From assembly GCA_028277845.1 (NCBI GenBank), contig JANQFL010000110.1, positions 35,325 to 99,324 on the forward strand: a stretch of 64,000 nucleotides of DNA. The letters run 5' to 3'. Below are positions 1 to 8,702 of the stretch, one piece after another (position 1 is the first letter of the stretch; each line of letters opens with the position of its first letter). The stretch is from Sneathiellales bacterium. GTDB lineage: Bacteria > Pseudomonadota > Alphaproteobacteria > JANQFL01. The position numbers and the translations under genes are program-made. The notes below the pieces were generated by a model. That model worked only from the letters and a program-made list of their open reading frames with translations, was not told the DNA's origin and searched no databases.

Positions 1-32
1 CCTGCCGGTTTCTCCGCCGCGCCGGCGTGCCG

Positions 33-1808
33 CTACGCCGCCCGCACTACCCGGGCGATCAGGCCGAGCATGGTGTCGTCCCATTCGATCGGGGCGTCGC
101 TGAGACGCCAGCGGCGGTAGAACGCGGCCGCCGCCAGCTTCGCGTCATCGCCGGTTGCCTGGGCCAGGTCGTCGCCTTCGCGCACGGCGGCCAGGTAGTA
201 GTAGAGATCGCCCATGCGGTCGATAACGTGCTGGATTTTCATGGTCTGCAGCTCGGGCGAGGCGGTGCGCAGTTCGGCGGCCTTCTCTTTGAGGACGTCA
301 AGTTCCGCTGCGATGAACGCGCGTTCCTCGGACAAATTATCGCCAAGCGTTGCCAGTTCCTCGTTCATGACCTGGAAGTAGGCCTTGTCGTGGTCGTAGC
401 GGTGGATGTCGCGCAGCACCTGCATCAGCAGGGTGTTGTGGGAGCCTTCCCAATTCTCGAAGATGACGGTTTCGCGCAGCAGCCGGGGCAGCACCGACGT
501 GGTCTCGATCGCGCCGTTGCCGGCCAGGGTGTCGACCGCCCGGTGCAGGCTGTCGACGGCGCGTTTGGAAATGACGCTCTTGCCCACATTGGCCATCAGG
601 CGGCCGAAGGACTGCCGGGCCGGGTCGGTGCTTTCGCCGGTGTCGTTGGCGTCCTGCAACGCGATCAGGGCGTAAGTTCCGGCCAGGCCGACGGTCAACT
701 CGGCCTTGATGCGGGCCAGGTTCTCGCGCACCAGGGGATAGTCGATGATGCGCTTGCCGAAGGCGTGGCGGGTGTCGGCGTAAACCCGGGCCAGGCGGTA
801 ACCCCGCTGGGTGAAGCCCAGAACCGCGGTGGCCAGGGCGATGCGCGAGTGGTGGATGACGTTCTCCATCATCCGGTTGAAGCCTTTCTCGACCGGGCCG
901 AGGGGGATGGCGTAGGCGTCGTGGAAATCGATTTCGGACGAGGCCAGCGCCCGGGTGCCGAGCTTCTCCTTCAATCGCCGGAAGGAATAGTCGTTCAATG
1001 TGCCGTCGGGCTTGCGCACCGGCACGGCGAACATGGCCAGGCCCTTGGTGCCGGCCTGGGTTTCGTCGTAACGGGCGCTGAGCACGATCAGTTCGGCGTC
1101 GGCATTGGAGCAGAACCACTTCTCGCCGCGGATGTGCCAGTCACCGGCATCGTCCTGCCAGGCCAGGGTGGCGTTGGCGCCCACATCGGAGCCGCCTTGT
1201 ACCTCGGTGAGGAATTGGGAGGCGGTGAAGTTATCGTCGTAACTCAGGGTCTCCAGCTTTTCGACCAGGTAATCGCGCTCGGGCACATTGGGCAGGTCGC
1301 GCAGCAGCCGGGCGATTTCAAAATTGCAGATCACCGGGCAATTGTGCCCGGCCTCGCCGGCCTGGCAGGCCAGGAAATAGAATCCCATGCCTTCGCGCAG
1401 GCCGCCCTTGCGGGCCAGGCGGCCGACCACGCCGGTGCGGTAGATCATGTTGCCGGCATCGGCGTAGCTCGGGTGGTGCACGATTTTTTCGATGCGCTCG
1501 CCGATGCCGTTGTAGCGTTCGACGCGCGGATTGTTGGGATGCCGGTCGTTTTCGCTGGTCGCGTCCGTCAGGGGACCGGAGACGTCGTCGCCGAACGCGG
1601 CCAAGTCTCCGTGTACGGTGTCGTAGTGCGCGCCCAGGTGATAGCGCAGGGTGTGCTGGAAATCGGGGTCGGTGAGGTAGGCGTTTTCACGGCAGGCCTC
1701 CATCCAGGCCCGCATGTTGGCTCGGCCGAAATCGTGGCCCGGCTGGGATTCTTCGCCCCGCCAGCTTTCCTTGCTCCCTTGCCGCTGCAGTTCCACAAAT
1801 TTGTTCAT
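33..1808 (-). CDS. acyl-CoA dehydrogenase family protein (AidB/FadE-like)
   Basis: Flavoprotein predicted to carry out alpha,beta-dehydrogenation of an acyl-CoA in the cytoplasm. The 591-residue product is longer than the usual ~380-residue acyl-CoA dehydrogenase, as expected for the subfamily with an added C-terminal helical domain. The middle-domain signature TEVQGGSDVG is present, and the C-terminal half holds the flavin-domain helices. The ATG at 1808 was chosen over one eight codons upstream because GGGAGG lies just before it. The gene is monocistronic and divergent from the GlxA-like regulator at 1997, which may control it. The substrate cannot be read from the sequence. Confidence 0.9.
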   Translation of the reverse strand: MNKFVELQRQGSKESWRGEESQPGHDFGRANMRAWMEACRENAYLTDPDFQHTLRYHLGAHYDTVHGDLAAFGDDVSGPLTDATSENDRHPNNPRVERYNGIGERIEKIVHHPSYADAGNMIYRTGVVGRLARKGGLREGMGFYFLACQAGEAGHNCPVICNFEIARLLRDLPNVPERDYLVEKLETLSYDDNFTASQFLTEVQGGSDVGANATLAWQDDAGDWHIRGEKWFCSNADAELIVLSARYDETQAGTKGLAMFAVPVRKPDGTLNDYSFRRLKEKLGTRALASSEIDFHDAYAIPLGPVEKGFNRMMENVIHHSRIALATAVLGFTQRGYRLARVYADTRHAFGKRIIDYPLVRENLARIKAELTVGLAGTYALIALQDANDTGESTDPARQSFGRLMANVGKSVISKRAVDSLHRAVDTLAGNGAIETTSVLPRLLRETVIFENWEGSHNTLLMQVLRDIHRYDHDKAYFQVMNEELATLGDNLSEERAFIAAELDVLKEKAAELRTASPELQTMKIQHVIDRMGDLYYYLAAVREGDDLAQATGDDAKLAAAAFYRRWRLSDAPIEWDDTMLGLIARVVRAA

Positions 1809-1996
1809 GGCATCCTCCCGTTGTCGGCCCATACCACCGTATGCTCAGGCTAAGTTCCGGCGATGCACGGGCCAATGGGCGGTCCGGCCAAATACCGGGG
1901 TGGAACGGACAAAGCGCCTCAATTCGGACGCGTCAGGCCATTGCGTCTCCGCCGTTCCTGTCGCACTGTCGGGGGAGTTGACGACGGGGGAGGCCG

Positions 1997-2962
1997 GTGG
2001 AGGACCCATCCAAGGATATCGTTATCTTTGCACCGCGCTGCGCAGTCGGCATGAGCCTCATGCTGATCAAGGACCTATGCTGGGTGGCGACGCGGGAAGC
2101 CGGTCTGGCGGCGCCGGACCGCAGCGTGCGTCTGGTCAGTGCCGACGGCACGGCCGTGCGCTGTTTTTCCGGAACCGAGGTGGCGGTCGACGGCGCCATC
2201 GATCCTGCCGAACGGCCGGGTGCCGTGTTCGTCGCCGCGTTCTGGGGCAGTGCCGAACAGGCCATGGCGGACGACGCCCCGGTCATTCCGTGGCTGCAGG
2301 CCTGTCATGACGGCGGCGTGCCGTTGGCGGCGTCGAGCACCGGGACGTTTTTTCTCGCCGAGGCCGGCCTGCTCGACGGTAAGGTGGCGACCACCTATCC
2401 GCCGTTCGTCGAGACTTTCCGGCGGCGCTATCCCGACGTGCGCCTGCGGCCGGAGCGGGCGATCACCGACGCCGGCGGCCTTTATTGCGCCAACGGCATT
2501 CCGGCCGGCTGCGATCTTATCGTCTCGGTATTGGAACTGCTGCACGGGCCCGATGTGGCGCGGCGGGTGGCCGGCCAATTCCTGGTCGGTTTCAGCCGCA
2601 GTTACGCCGTCGCCAATATCGCGTTCGACGGCCAGAAATATCACCACGACCGCCAGGTGCTGACGGCCCAGCAATGGCTGGAACGCAATTACGCCGGCGA
2701 TGTGCGCCTTACCGACCTGGCCGCCGACGTGGGTATGAGCGGGCGCAATTTCAGCCGCCGCTTCAAGGCCGCCACCGGCGACAGCCCGCAGGCCTATCTG
2801 CAGCGCATTCGTGTCGAGGCGGCCAAGGATCTGCTGCGCGAAACCAACATTTCGCTATCGGAAGTCGCCTACCGGGTCGGCTATGCCGATCCCGGATCGT
2901 TTACCCACATTTTTCGTCAGCTGACCGGCGAGTCGCCGCGCGATTTTCGTGACGGCGTCTAG
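1997..2962 (+). CDS. GlxA-family transcriptional regulator (DJ-1/PfpI-like domain plus AraC HTH)
   Basis: Cytoplasmic transcription regulator. Residues ~5-185 form a DJ-1/PfpI-type class I glutamine-amidotransferase-like domain used as a ligand sensor. Residues ~220-320 form an AraC-type double helix-turn-helix (LTDLAADVGMSGRNFSRRF, then a second helix pair around EVAYRVGYADPGSF). The 321-residue length is typical of GlxA-type regulators. The GTG start is preceded at ideal distance by GGGGGAGG. It is divergent from the acyl-CoA dehydrogenase, its most likely target. Its stop overlaps by 4 bp the stop of the convergent NTF2-fold gene. The ligand is unknown. Confidence 0.88.
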   Translation: MEDPSKDIVIFAPRCAVGMSLMLIKDLCWVATREAGLAAPDRSVRLVSADGTAVRCFSGTEVAVDGAIDPAERPGAVFVAAFWGSAEQAMADDAPVIPWLQACHDGGVPLAASSTGTFFLAEAGLLDGKVATTYPPFVETFRRRYPDVRLRPERAITDAGGLYCANGIPAGCDLIVSVLELLHGPDVARRVAGQFLVGFSRSYAVANIAFDGQKYHHDRQVLTAQQWLERNYAGDVRLTDLAADVGMSGRNFSRRFKAATGDSPQAYLQRIRVEAAKDLLRETNISLSEVAYRVGYADPGSFTHIFRQLTGESPRDFRDGV

Positions 2963-3357
2963 CGCGGGGCCCACGGTTTGCAGTCGGGCCGCGGCACATA
3001 GGAAAAGGTTTTGGTGATGATGCGCCATTCGCCCTCGGATTTGACCAGCGTGAGGTAATCCGTGAACCGTTTGTCCCCCAGCGCAACCATCACTTTGGCG
3101 AAGGCGCATTCCGGATTGGATTGATCGACTGTGATGATGGCGTCTTCCTTGGGATTGCCCAGTTCGGCATCGCTGATGCGGCCTGCGACGGCGGCATAGA
3201 CCACATCCATGGGGCGGTCTTCCACTTCGCCCGTTGCCGCGCTGTACAAGTGACAGGCCGGATGGAAGATGGTTTTCAACGTGTCGATATCGCCTTCATA
3301 GAATCCATCGAAATAGGCGCGCAGGGCCTGGGTGATTTCGCCGTGATCTGCGTCCAT
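2959..3357 (-). CDS. nuclear transport factor 2 (NTF2)-fold / lumazine-binding-like protein
   Basis: Small single-domain protein (132 aa) with the cone-shaped NTF2-like pattern. The N-terminal helix includes ALRAYFDGFYEGD, followed by the FHPACHLYSA strand region and the late YLTLVKSEGEWRIITKTF strand pair. Family members are enzymes or ligand-binding proteins of very varied function, so only the fold can be assigned. It is monocistronic and convergent with the GlxA-like gene, whose stop codon it overlaps. Confidence 0.8.
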   Translation of the reverse strand: MDADHGEITQALRAYFDGFYEGDIDTLKTIFHPACHLYSAATGEVEDRPMDVVYAAVAGRISDAELGNPKEDAIITVDQSNPECAFAKVMVALGDKRFTDYLTLVKSEGEWRIITKTFSYVPRPDCKPWAPR

Positions 3358-3402
3358 ACGGAACCTCCCGGAACTCGAATTGAGGTGATCATAGATCGAA
3401 AA

Positions 3403-3939
3403 CTATGCCCCGTCTTCGTTGATGATGGCGGGAGAACCGTTTGCTTCCAGATCGCTGTTGTCGACCAATTCCCAGAACGGGCGGCCATGCATGAGTTGCA
3501 CCGGGAAGGTTTGGGCGGCAAACCACATTTGCACCGCGCCCGGCATCCCGTTGCTCAATGGGGTCATGAGCCTTCGTGTGCGCCACTGGCCGCCCTGGTT
3601 CCAACGGAACGTACTTTCCGAATAAAGTGGCAGGCGGTATCGCACCAACATGTCGATATGGCCAACAATGTATTCGCGGTAATCCGTTTTCGTAACGTCT
3701 GTCAATCTTTTCCCGGTGACATTGGAACCGAAGGCCGCGTTGAAGGCGTCGCCGGCCAGGCGGACAATCCCGTCAGTATTGTCATCGACGAATTCGACCA
3801 GCACGAGGTGGGGCAGAATGGATTTCGGCATGGCAACCGGGTCCAGATCGCGGCGATCCGGAACGCCGTCGGTTCCAGGCAGGCTGTTCCAGTAACGGTA
3901 ACAGGCCGTGAGAACGCTATCGTCACGAAAGCGCAACAT
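3403..3939 (-). CDS. PAS_5 domain-containing protein
   Basis: A protein of ~178 residues matching the PAS_5 family, common in Rhodospirillales and thought to act in sensing. Recognisable parts are the ACYRYWNSLPG...PDRRDLDP opening, the VRLAGDAFNAAFG core and the TFRWNQGG...RRLMTPLS strand region. The reading frame stays open far upstream (to 4923), but that part overlaps the LysE gene and carries no homology. The ATG at 3939 is used although no strong ribosome-binding site precedes it, so the start is uncertain. A second PAS_5 protein lies at 25417-26067. The sensed signal is unknown. Confidence 0.75.
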   Translation of the reverse strand: MLRFRDDSVLTACYRYWNSLPGTDGVPDRRDLDPVAMPKSILPHLVLVEFVDDNTDGIVRLAGDAFNAAFGSNVTGKRLTDVTKTDYREYIVGHIDMLVRYRLPLYSESTFRWNQGGQWRTRRLMTPLSNGMPGAVQMWFAAQTFPVQLMHGRPFWELVDNSDLEANGSPAIINEDGA

Positions 3940-4082
3940 CAAAACCGATCCGTGATCGATGTTTTTTACAAACCGGTGCTTACCATCCGTGCTCGGTAAT
4001 CCACTCAAATAGGAGTGCCATTTAATACCAGGCTGCGCAAGAATAAGTTGGTCTGGATACAACGGCGCTTCGGTGATCGGCT

Positions 4083-4706
4083 TCAGTTGTCGAGCGCCAG
4101 CTTCCCGCCTAAACCGATCATCAAACTGCCGCCGAGATAACGGGTGACCCGCTGCGCCCGGCTGGACCGGCGCAGCCGGTCGACCACGGCGCCGGCGAAA
4201 TAAACGCAGAATATGTCGGCCGACGAAAATGTCAGATTGACGATGGTGCCGAGAATCATCAACTGCGCCCAAAGTGGCAATGACGCCGCCGGATCGGCAA
4301 ATTGGGGCAGGAAAGCGATGAAGAAAATCGCCGTTTTGGGATTGAGTACCTCGACGAGCACGCTTTCCATGAACGCCCGTCGTGGGCTTTTGGTTTTCGC
4401 GACACCGGTCTGCGTCTCGTTGCGTCGGATGATGATGGTGATGCCGAGCCAGATGAGATAGGCCGCGCCGGCCAGCTTGACCGCCAGATAGGCCGCCGGC
4501 ACCAATGTGAAGACGACCGATAGGCCAAAGGCGGCGGCGATGACGTGGGCGTAGCCGCCGATGTGAATGCCCAGCGCCGCCATGAACCCGGCCCGCCGTC
4601 CGCGCGCCAATGTCTGTGCCGCCGCGTAGATCATCGCGGGACCGGGCATGTAGGCGAACACCGCCGTGGCGGCCAGAAAGGCAAGAAACAGTTCGATCGA
4701 TGGCAC
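4083..4706 (-). CDS. LysE/RhtB family amino-acid exporter
   Basis: Inner-membrane exporter of the LysE/RhtB family, which expels amino acids or derivatives such as homoserine, threonine or lysine. The 207-residue length and about six hydrophobic segments fit the family. The signature is the N-terminal MPGPAMIYAAAQTLARGRRAG region after the first membrane segment, followed by a hydrophobic AYLAVKLAGAAYLIWLG segment. The central polar loop and the NPKTAIFFIAFLPQF motif are also typical. It lies upstream of the PAS_5 gene on the same strand with a 143-bp gap, so co-transcription is possible but not shown. Confidence 0.9.
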   Translation of the reverse strand: MPSIELFLAFLAATAVFAYMPGPAMIYAAAQTLARGRRAGFMAALGIHIGGYAHVIAAAFGLSVVFTLVPAAYLAVKLAGAAYLIWLGITIIIRRNETQTGVAKTKSPRRAFMESVLVEVLNPKTAIFFIAFLPQFADPAASLPLWAQLMILGTIVNLTFSSADIFCVYFAGAVVDRLRRSSRAQRVTRYLGGSLMIGLGGKLALDN

Positions 4707-4785
4707 GGGCGCCGTCCCCGATAGCGGCAGATTGGCACGGACTATAACACGGGGCCTTCAAAATGCAGTCACCGCCGCCGGCCGG

Positions 4786-4815
4786 TGATCCATCCGTTTG
4801 TCGGCGCCGTACAAG
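4786..4815 (+). promoter_or_regulatory. predicted RpoE (ECF11-type) promoter of the DUF6134-SDR-NTF2 operon
   Basis: TGATCC at 4786-4791, an 18-bp spacer, then TACAAG at 4810-4815. This is the same -35 element and spacing as the two promoters between the ECF sigma gene and the FAD oxidoreductase gene. It lies within the frame-open region of the DUF6134 gene, which argues that translation starts downstream of about 4822. Confidence 0.72.
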
Positions 4816-4861
4816 ACGCGTGACTTGTGAGCTTTCATCCGGCGCGCGTCCGAAACGGCAG

Positions 4862-5569
4862 TTGGTTTTGAAAAAACCGGTATGGGGCTTGGCCGCGTTG
4901 TGTCTGGCGCTGTGTGCCGGCATTGATGCGCGTGCTGCGAACCCGACCGACCCGTTATCCCTCTATGGCCCGCGCATCGAGTTCGATGTCTACCGCAACG
5001 GATCCAAGGTGGGCTACCACCATGTCCGGCTCTCGCAAATCGGGGCCGAGATATTGGCGGAAAGCGAGTTCACCCTCCGTATCAAGCTGTTGTTCATTAC
5101 GGCCTACAGCTTCGACTATCGGTCGCAGGCCGTTTGGCGTGAAGGCCAGTTGCAACGTCTCGACGTCAAGGTCGATGACGACGGCAAATTGATCAATCTG
5201 ACGGTGCGCAGGGACGGCGACGTCATGAAGATCGACGGCCGGAGCGGACGGATCTCGGAAACCGCGCCGCTCTTTCCCACCAACCACTGGCATGCCGGCG
5301 TGCTGAAGCAATCCCGCGTCCTCAATACGCTGACGGGCCGCATCAACAAGGTCTTGATCGCTCCGGCGGGAATGGAAGCGGTGGAAACCGAGCACGGCCG
5401 TGTCGAGGCGACGCGTTATGTCTATTCCGGCGACCTGCAAACCGAGGTCTGGTACGACGGGTCCGGGCGGTGGGTCAAAATGCGTTTCGAGGGCCGTGAC
5501 GGGACGGCCATCGATTATGTCTGCCGGTTATGCCAGGGCCCGGCGGGCGGCAAGACGGCGGTGCGGTGA
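4862..5569 (+). CDS. DUF6134 family exported protein
   Basis: Predicted periplasmic protein of the DUF6134 family, function unknown. A signal peptide (KKPVWGLAALCLALCAG, cleavage near ARA|ANP) is followed by a beta-rich domain with the features IEFDVYRNGSKVGYH, a long strand series and a C-terminal RWVKMRFEGRDG segment. The frame is open from an ATG at 4763, but a predicted RpoE promoter (4786-4815) lies inside that extension. A TTG at 4862 (or 4868), which places the signal peptide at the N terminus, is therefore preferred. The last base of the stop is the first of the SDR start, suggesting translational coupling. It is the first gene of an operon likely to be part of the ECF sigma regulon. 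Confidence 0.8.
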   Translation: MVLKKPVWGLAALCLALCAGIDARAANPTDPLSLYGPRIEFDVYRNGSKVGYHHVRLSQIGAEILAESEFTLRIKLLFITAYSFDYRSQAVWREGQLQRLDVKVDDDGKLINLTVRRDGDVMKIDGRSGRISETAPLFPTNHWHAGVLKQSRVLNTLTGRINKVLIAPAGMEAVETEHGRVEATRYVYSGDLQTEVWYDGSGRWVKMRFEGRDGTAIDYVCRLCQGPAGGKTAVR

Positions 5570-6330
5570 TGGTACCGAACGACAACCGTGTCGCCTGGAT
5601 CACCGGCGCGGGCAAAGGGATAGGCCGCGCCCTGGCCGAACGCCTTGCGCGGGATGGATGGACCGTGGCCGCAAGTGCGCGGAGCGAGACCGACCTCGTC
5701 TGTCTTGCCGCGGTATGTCCGCCCGACAGCGTGCGGCCGGTGCCCTTCGATACGACCGTACCGCACGCCGCGGACACGGCCATGGCGCGCATTGTCGAAG
5801 ACATCGGTATTCCCGATCTGATCATTCTCAACGCCGGCACCCACAGGGCGACGCCGGTTGCCGGTTTCTCGGCGGATGCGGCCCGCATGGTTATAGAAAC
5901 CAACCTCTTGGGCACCATACATTGCCTGGACGCGGTCATGCCGCCGCTGATTAAACGGGGTAACGGACATATTGCCGTGATTGCGTCTCTGGCCGGCTAT
6001 CGTGGTTTGCCGTATGCGTCCGCCTACGGCGCCAGCAAGGCCGGCCTGATCAACCTCTGCGAATCGTTGCGGCCCGAACTGGACCGCCACGGCGTACGGC
6101 TGACCCTCGTCAATCCGGGTTTCGTCAAGACGCCCCTGACCGATCTGAACGATTTTCCGATGCCGTTCTTGATTGAGGTCGAGGAGGCGGTGGACCATAT
6201 TCTGCGAGGCCTGGAACGGTCCGCATTCGAAGTGGCTTTTCCCGGCCGGTTCGCCTGGTTGATGAAGCTGTTGCGCATCGTGCCGTACCGCCTTTTCTTT
6301 ACCGTGACCCGAAGGATGCTTCGCCCATGA
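5569..6330 (+). CDS. short-chain dehydrogenase/reductase (SDR)
   Basis: Classical SDR of 253 residues, predicted NAD(P)-dependent oxidoreductase. It has the cofactor motif TGAGKGIG (residues 12-19), the NAG motif (ILNAGT) and the catalytic YxxxK (Tyr153, Lys157) after IASLAG. The ATG at 5569 overlaps the DUF6134 stop as TGATG, so the upstream in-frame ATG at 5530 was rejected. The last four bases overlap the NTF2-fold gene as ATGA. An SDR gene is a known member of the RpoE-ChrR-controlled cluster in Rhodobacter sphaeroides (established knowledge), which supports the regulon assignment. The substrate is unknown. Confidence 0.9.
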   Translation: MVPNDNRVAWITGAGKGIGRALAERLARDGWTVAASARSETDLVCLAAVCPPDSVRPVPFDTTVPHAADTAMARIVEDIGIPDLIILNAGTHRATPVAGFSADAARMVIETNLLGTIHCLDAVMPPLIKRGNGHIAVIASLAGYRGLPYASAYGASKAGLINLCESLRPELDRHGVRLTLVNPGFVKTPLTDLNDFPMPFLIEVEEAVDHILRGLERSAFEVAFPGRFAWLMKLLRIVPYRLFFTVTRRMLRP

Positions 6331-6746
6331 CCACACCGCAGCAAGGGTACAAGCGGTTCCTCGAAAATTTGTCTTCCGATACATTGGGCGCGTTGCCGGA
6401 CTACGTCACCGAAAACGTGCACTTCCAGGACCCGTTCAACGACGTGCACGGCGTCGAGGCCATGACCGAGGTCTTCCGGCACATGTTTGCCAATGTGGCG
6501 CACGTCCGTTTTCGGGTGCATCAGATCGCGGATCAAGGCGACATCTGTTTCATGGCCTGGACGTTCGAAGGCATATTGCGCCGCGAGCCCTGGTCGTTCG
6601 ACGGCACGAGTGTCCTGCGGTTCACGGAAGACGGTCGTGTGTCCGAACATATCGACTATTGGGATGCCGCCCGTCACTTCTACGAGCGCCTGCCGGTCAT
6701 TGGTTGGATGCTTGCCCGGCTGCGGCGGCGGCTGGCCGTTCGTTGA
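6327..6746 (+). CDS. NTF2-fold (SnoaL-like) protein
   Basis: A 139-residue SnoaL-like protein. It shows the N-terminal helices, the VHFQDPFNDVHGVEAM segment typical of the fold, the central CFMAWTFEG strand and a C-terminal helix ending in basic residues. Its ATGA overlap with the SDR gene makes it the third gene of the predicted RpoE-controlled operon. SnoaL-like proteins often lie beside SDR genes in this cluster type. The last 50 bp overlap the convergent DUF3833 gene. Enzymatic activity is not assignable. Confidence 0.85.
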   Translation: MTTPQQGYKRFLENLSSDTLGALPDYVTENVHFQDPFNDVHGVEAMTEVFRHMFANVAHVRFRVHQIADQGDICFMAWTFEGILRREPWSFDGTSVLRFTEDGRVSEHIDYWDAARHFYERLPVIGWMLARLRRRLAVR

Positions 6747-7302
6747 CGGCGTGTTCGGTCAGGCCGACACGGGTTTCCGGCTTCATGAACGCAAGGGTCA
6801 CGGTGCCGATTTCGATGCCCAGCTTGCTGACCCGGGCGCGGTTCAACAGCACGCCCGAGGGCTGATAGAACATCCAGTCGTTGAAATGCACTTTCATGGT
6901 GCCGTCGCCGACCTTCAGGTTCATGTCGTAACGCCAGTTCAGGGCGTTGCCGTGGGCCACGCCGTGCGCCACGCCGATGACGTCGGCGGCCCGGCCTTCA
7001 TAGGTGTTGGTTCCGGTCTTGCGGATGATCCAGACCCGCCGGTCGGTTTCGCCGTCGCTGTATCGGAATTGCTCGTCCAGAATCAGCGCCTGCCCATCCC
7101 ACGTACCCGTGATGTCGACGGTGAACTGGCGCCGCAGTTTGCCGAACCGGTCTTCGAAAATTCCCCACGCCCGGGTCCGGCCGTCGAAATACCGCTCGAT
7201 CAGCAGGCGCGGGGCGGTGTTCTTGAAGTCGATCGGCTTCATGCTCGTGCATCCAATGAGCGTCATCGCAGCGGTTAGCATCGTTACCAGGCGTGCCGTC
7301 AT
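6697..7302 (-). CDS. DUF3833 family lipoprotein
   Basis: Predicted lipoprotein of 201 residues belonging to DUF3833. A short signal peptide ends in a lipobox (TLIGC, then TSM), and the mature part shows DFKNTAPRLLIERYFDG and repeated beta strands such as ITGTWDGQALILDEQF. The ATG at 7302 is preceded by GGAGGAGG and overlaps the stop of the MFS gene as ATGA, which fixes the start and indicates coupling. It is the last gene of the five-gene operon starting at 12095. DUF3833 proteins recur in RpoE-ChrR clusters; their biochemical role is unknown. Confidence 0.88.
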   Translation of the reverse strand: MTARLVTMLTAAMTLIGCTSMKPIDFKNTAPRLLIERYFDGRTRAWGIFEDRFGKLRRQFTVDITGTWDGQALILDEQFRYSDGETDRRVWIIRKTGTNTYEGRAADVIGVAHGVAHGNALNWRYDMNLKVGDGTMKVHFNDWMFYQPSGVLLNRARVSKLGIEIGTVTLAFMKPETRVGLTEHAVNERPAAAAAGQASNQ

Positions 7303-8702
7303 CGGGCAGCCTCCTCCGGGCCAATGGTTGCTTGGCGGGTTTGGTGCAGCCGTCGGCGGATCAACGCATGGCGCCGAGGGGACAAGGGAAAGCGCCAAAT
7401 CATCGCCACGGCTGCACCCTTTATTACGGCCGGCACGAGGGCATAGATCACAATCAGAACGTCGCGGCCCGCGTTATCCTGCGTGCCCGGGTGAAACCCG
7501 AGGATTTCCAGGAGCGGCAGGGCCACGCCGACCGCCAGGGCGAGCGACAGTTTTGTGGCCATGCTCCATAAGGCGAACTGCAATCCGGTACGGCGCCGGC
7601 CGAACCGCCAGGTGTCGTAGTCGACCACGTCCGCCTGGATGGCGGGCGGCAGGGCCAGGTCCGCGCCCAACGCCATGCCGGTGATCACGCAGACGAGCGC
7701 AAAGCCCACAAATCCGCCCGCGGGAATCAGGGGGACGGTCGAGAATGCGGCGATGGCCATCACCATGGCCCAGCACCACGCCCGGTGTTTGCCCATGACC
7801 CGGCTGATCGCCAGCCACGCCGGGATGGCGGCAATCGCCGAAACGAAATAGAGCAGGACGAACATGGACCGTGACTGTTCGCCTGCCGCCAGACCGTATT
7901 CGAGATAGAGAAAGAAAGTGCCGGCGGGAATGCCGTTGGCCATGCCGTTGAGGAACCAGGCGAACAACAGACGCATGAACGGGCCGTTGCGGGTTAGGGT
8001 CGACCAGTCCTTCCGGATACGTCCGGTCGTTGAACGGCGCAGTCGCGGTCGCGGGATCGTTTTGTCGGGGACAATCCACAACATGGCCGGAATCACGGCG
8101 CACCCCAGGAGGATCGCGGTGACCGCGATCGCGCCGATCGACGCCCTTTCGCCGCCGCCGGTCCAGGTGATGCCGGCGGCGACCGCACCGGCAACGACAA
8201 TCCCGAGCAGTGCGCAGCTTTCCCGCACGGCGGTGACGCGGGCCCGCTCGTGATAGTCGGCGCTCAGTTCCGCACCCCAGGCGGCATAGGGCACCGCGAT
8301 CATGGTCCACCCCCCGTACAACGCCAGCAGCCAGACCAAAAGATACGTTCCGTCCACCACGGCCGGCGGATTGAGCACCTTGTACAGACCGATGCCTGCG
8401 ACCACACTGCCGACAGCGATCCACGGTTTCCGGTACTGCCCGCGCCAGGGCCAGCGGTCACTCGCGGCGCCGATGAGCGGGTCGGTCACCGTATCGAAAA
8501 GCCGGGCCAGCAACAGAACGGCACCGGTTGCCGACAGACCCAGACCCAGGTTCACGCCGTACATGGTCGGCAGATGGATGAACACCGGAATCGTCGGCAG
8601 GCTGATGACCAGCGCCGGCAAGGCGTAGGCCAGAAGGATCGGAAACGTCAGTCGGTCGCCGGCTCCGGCGTCATCGCCGCGCGAGGACATACTGGTAGAC
8701 AT
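7299..8702 (-). CDS. MFS transporter, GPH (sodium/sugar symporter)-like
   Basis: Inner-membrane transporter of 467 residues with about twelve hydrophobic segments. The ARLFDTVTDPLIGAASDRW motif in the first loop is the hallmark of the glycoside-pentoside-hexuronide:cation symporter branch. A GPH-type transporter occupies the same position in the RpoE-ChrR operon of Rhodobacter sphaeroides (established knowledge), but its cargo there is not settled. It overlaps the upstream Cfa-like gene by 32 bp and the downstream DUF3833 gene by 4 bp, so it sits inside one transcription unit. The start could also be the ATG at 8690. Confidence 0.9.
   Translation of the reverse strand: MSTSMSSRGDDAGAGDRLTFPILLAYALPALVISLPTIPVFIHLPTMYGVNLGLGLSATGAVLLLARLFDTVTDPLIGAASDRWPWRGQYRKPWIAVGSVVAGIGLYKVLNPPAVVDGTYLLVWLLALYGGWTMIAVPYAAWGAELSADYHERARVTAVRESCALLGIVVAGAVAAGITWTGGGERASIGAIAVTAILLGCAVIPAMLWIVPDKTIPRPRLRRSTTGRIRKDWSTLTRNGPFMRLLFAWFLNGMANGIPAGTFFLYLEYGLAAGEQSRSMFVLLYFVSAIAAIPAWLAISRVMGKHRAWCWAMVMAIAAFSTVPLIPAGGFVGFALVCVITGMALGADLALPPAIQADVVDYDTWRFGRRRTGLQFALWSMATKLSLALAVGVALPLLEILGFHPGTQDNAGRDVLIVIYALVPAVIKGAAVAMIWRFPLSPRRHALIRRRLHQTRQATIGPEEAAR

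Noticed and set aside
27..1853. Long open frame on the plus strand opposite the acyl-CoA dehydrogenase gene
   Set aside because: Mirror-frame artefact of high-GC coding; the minus frame has clear family motifs and a ribosome-binding site.
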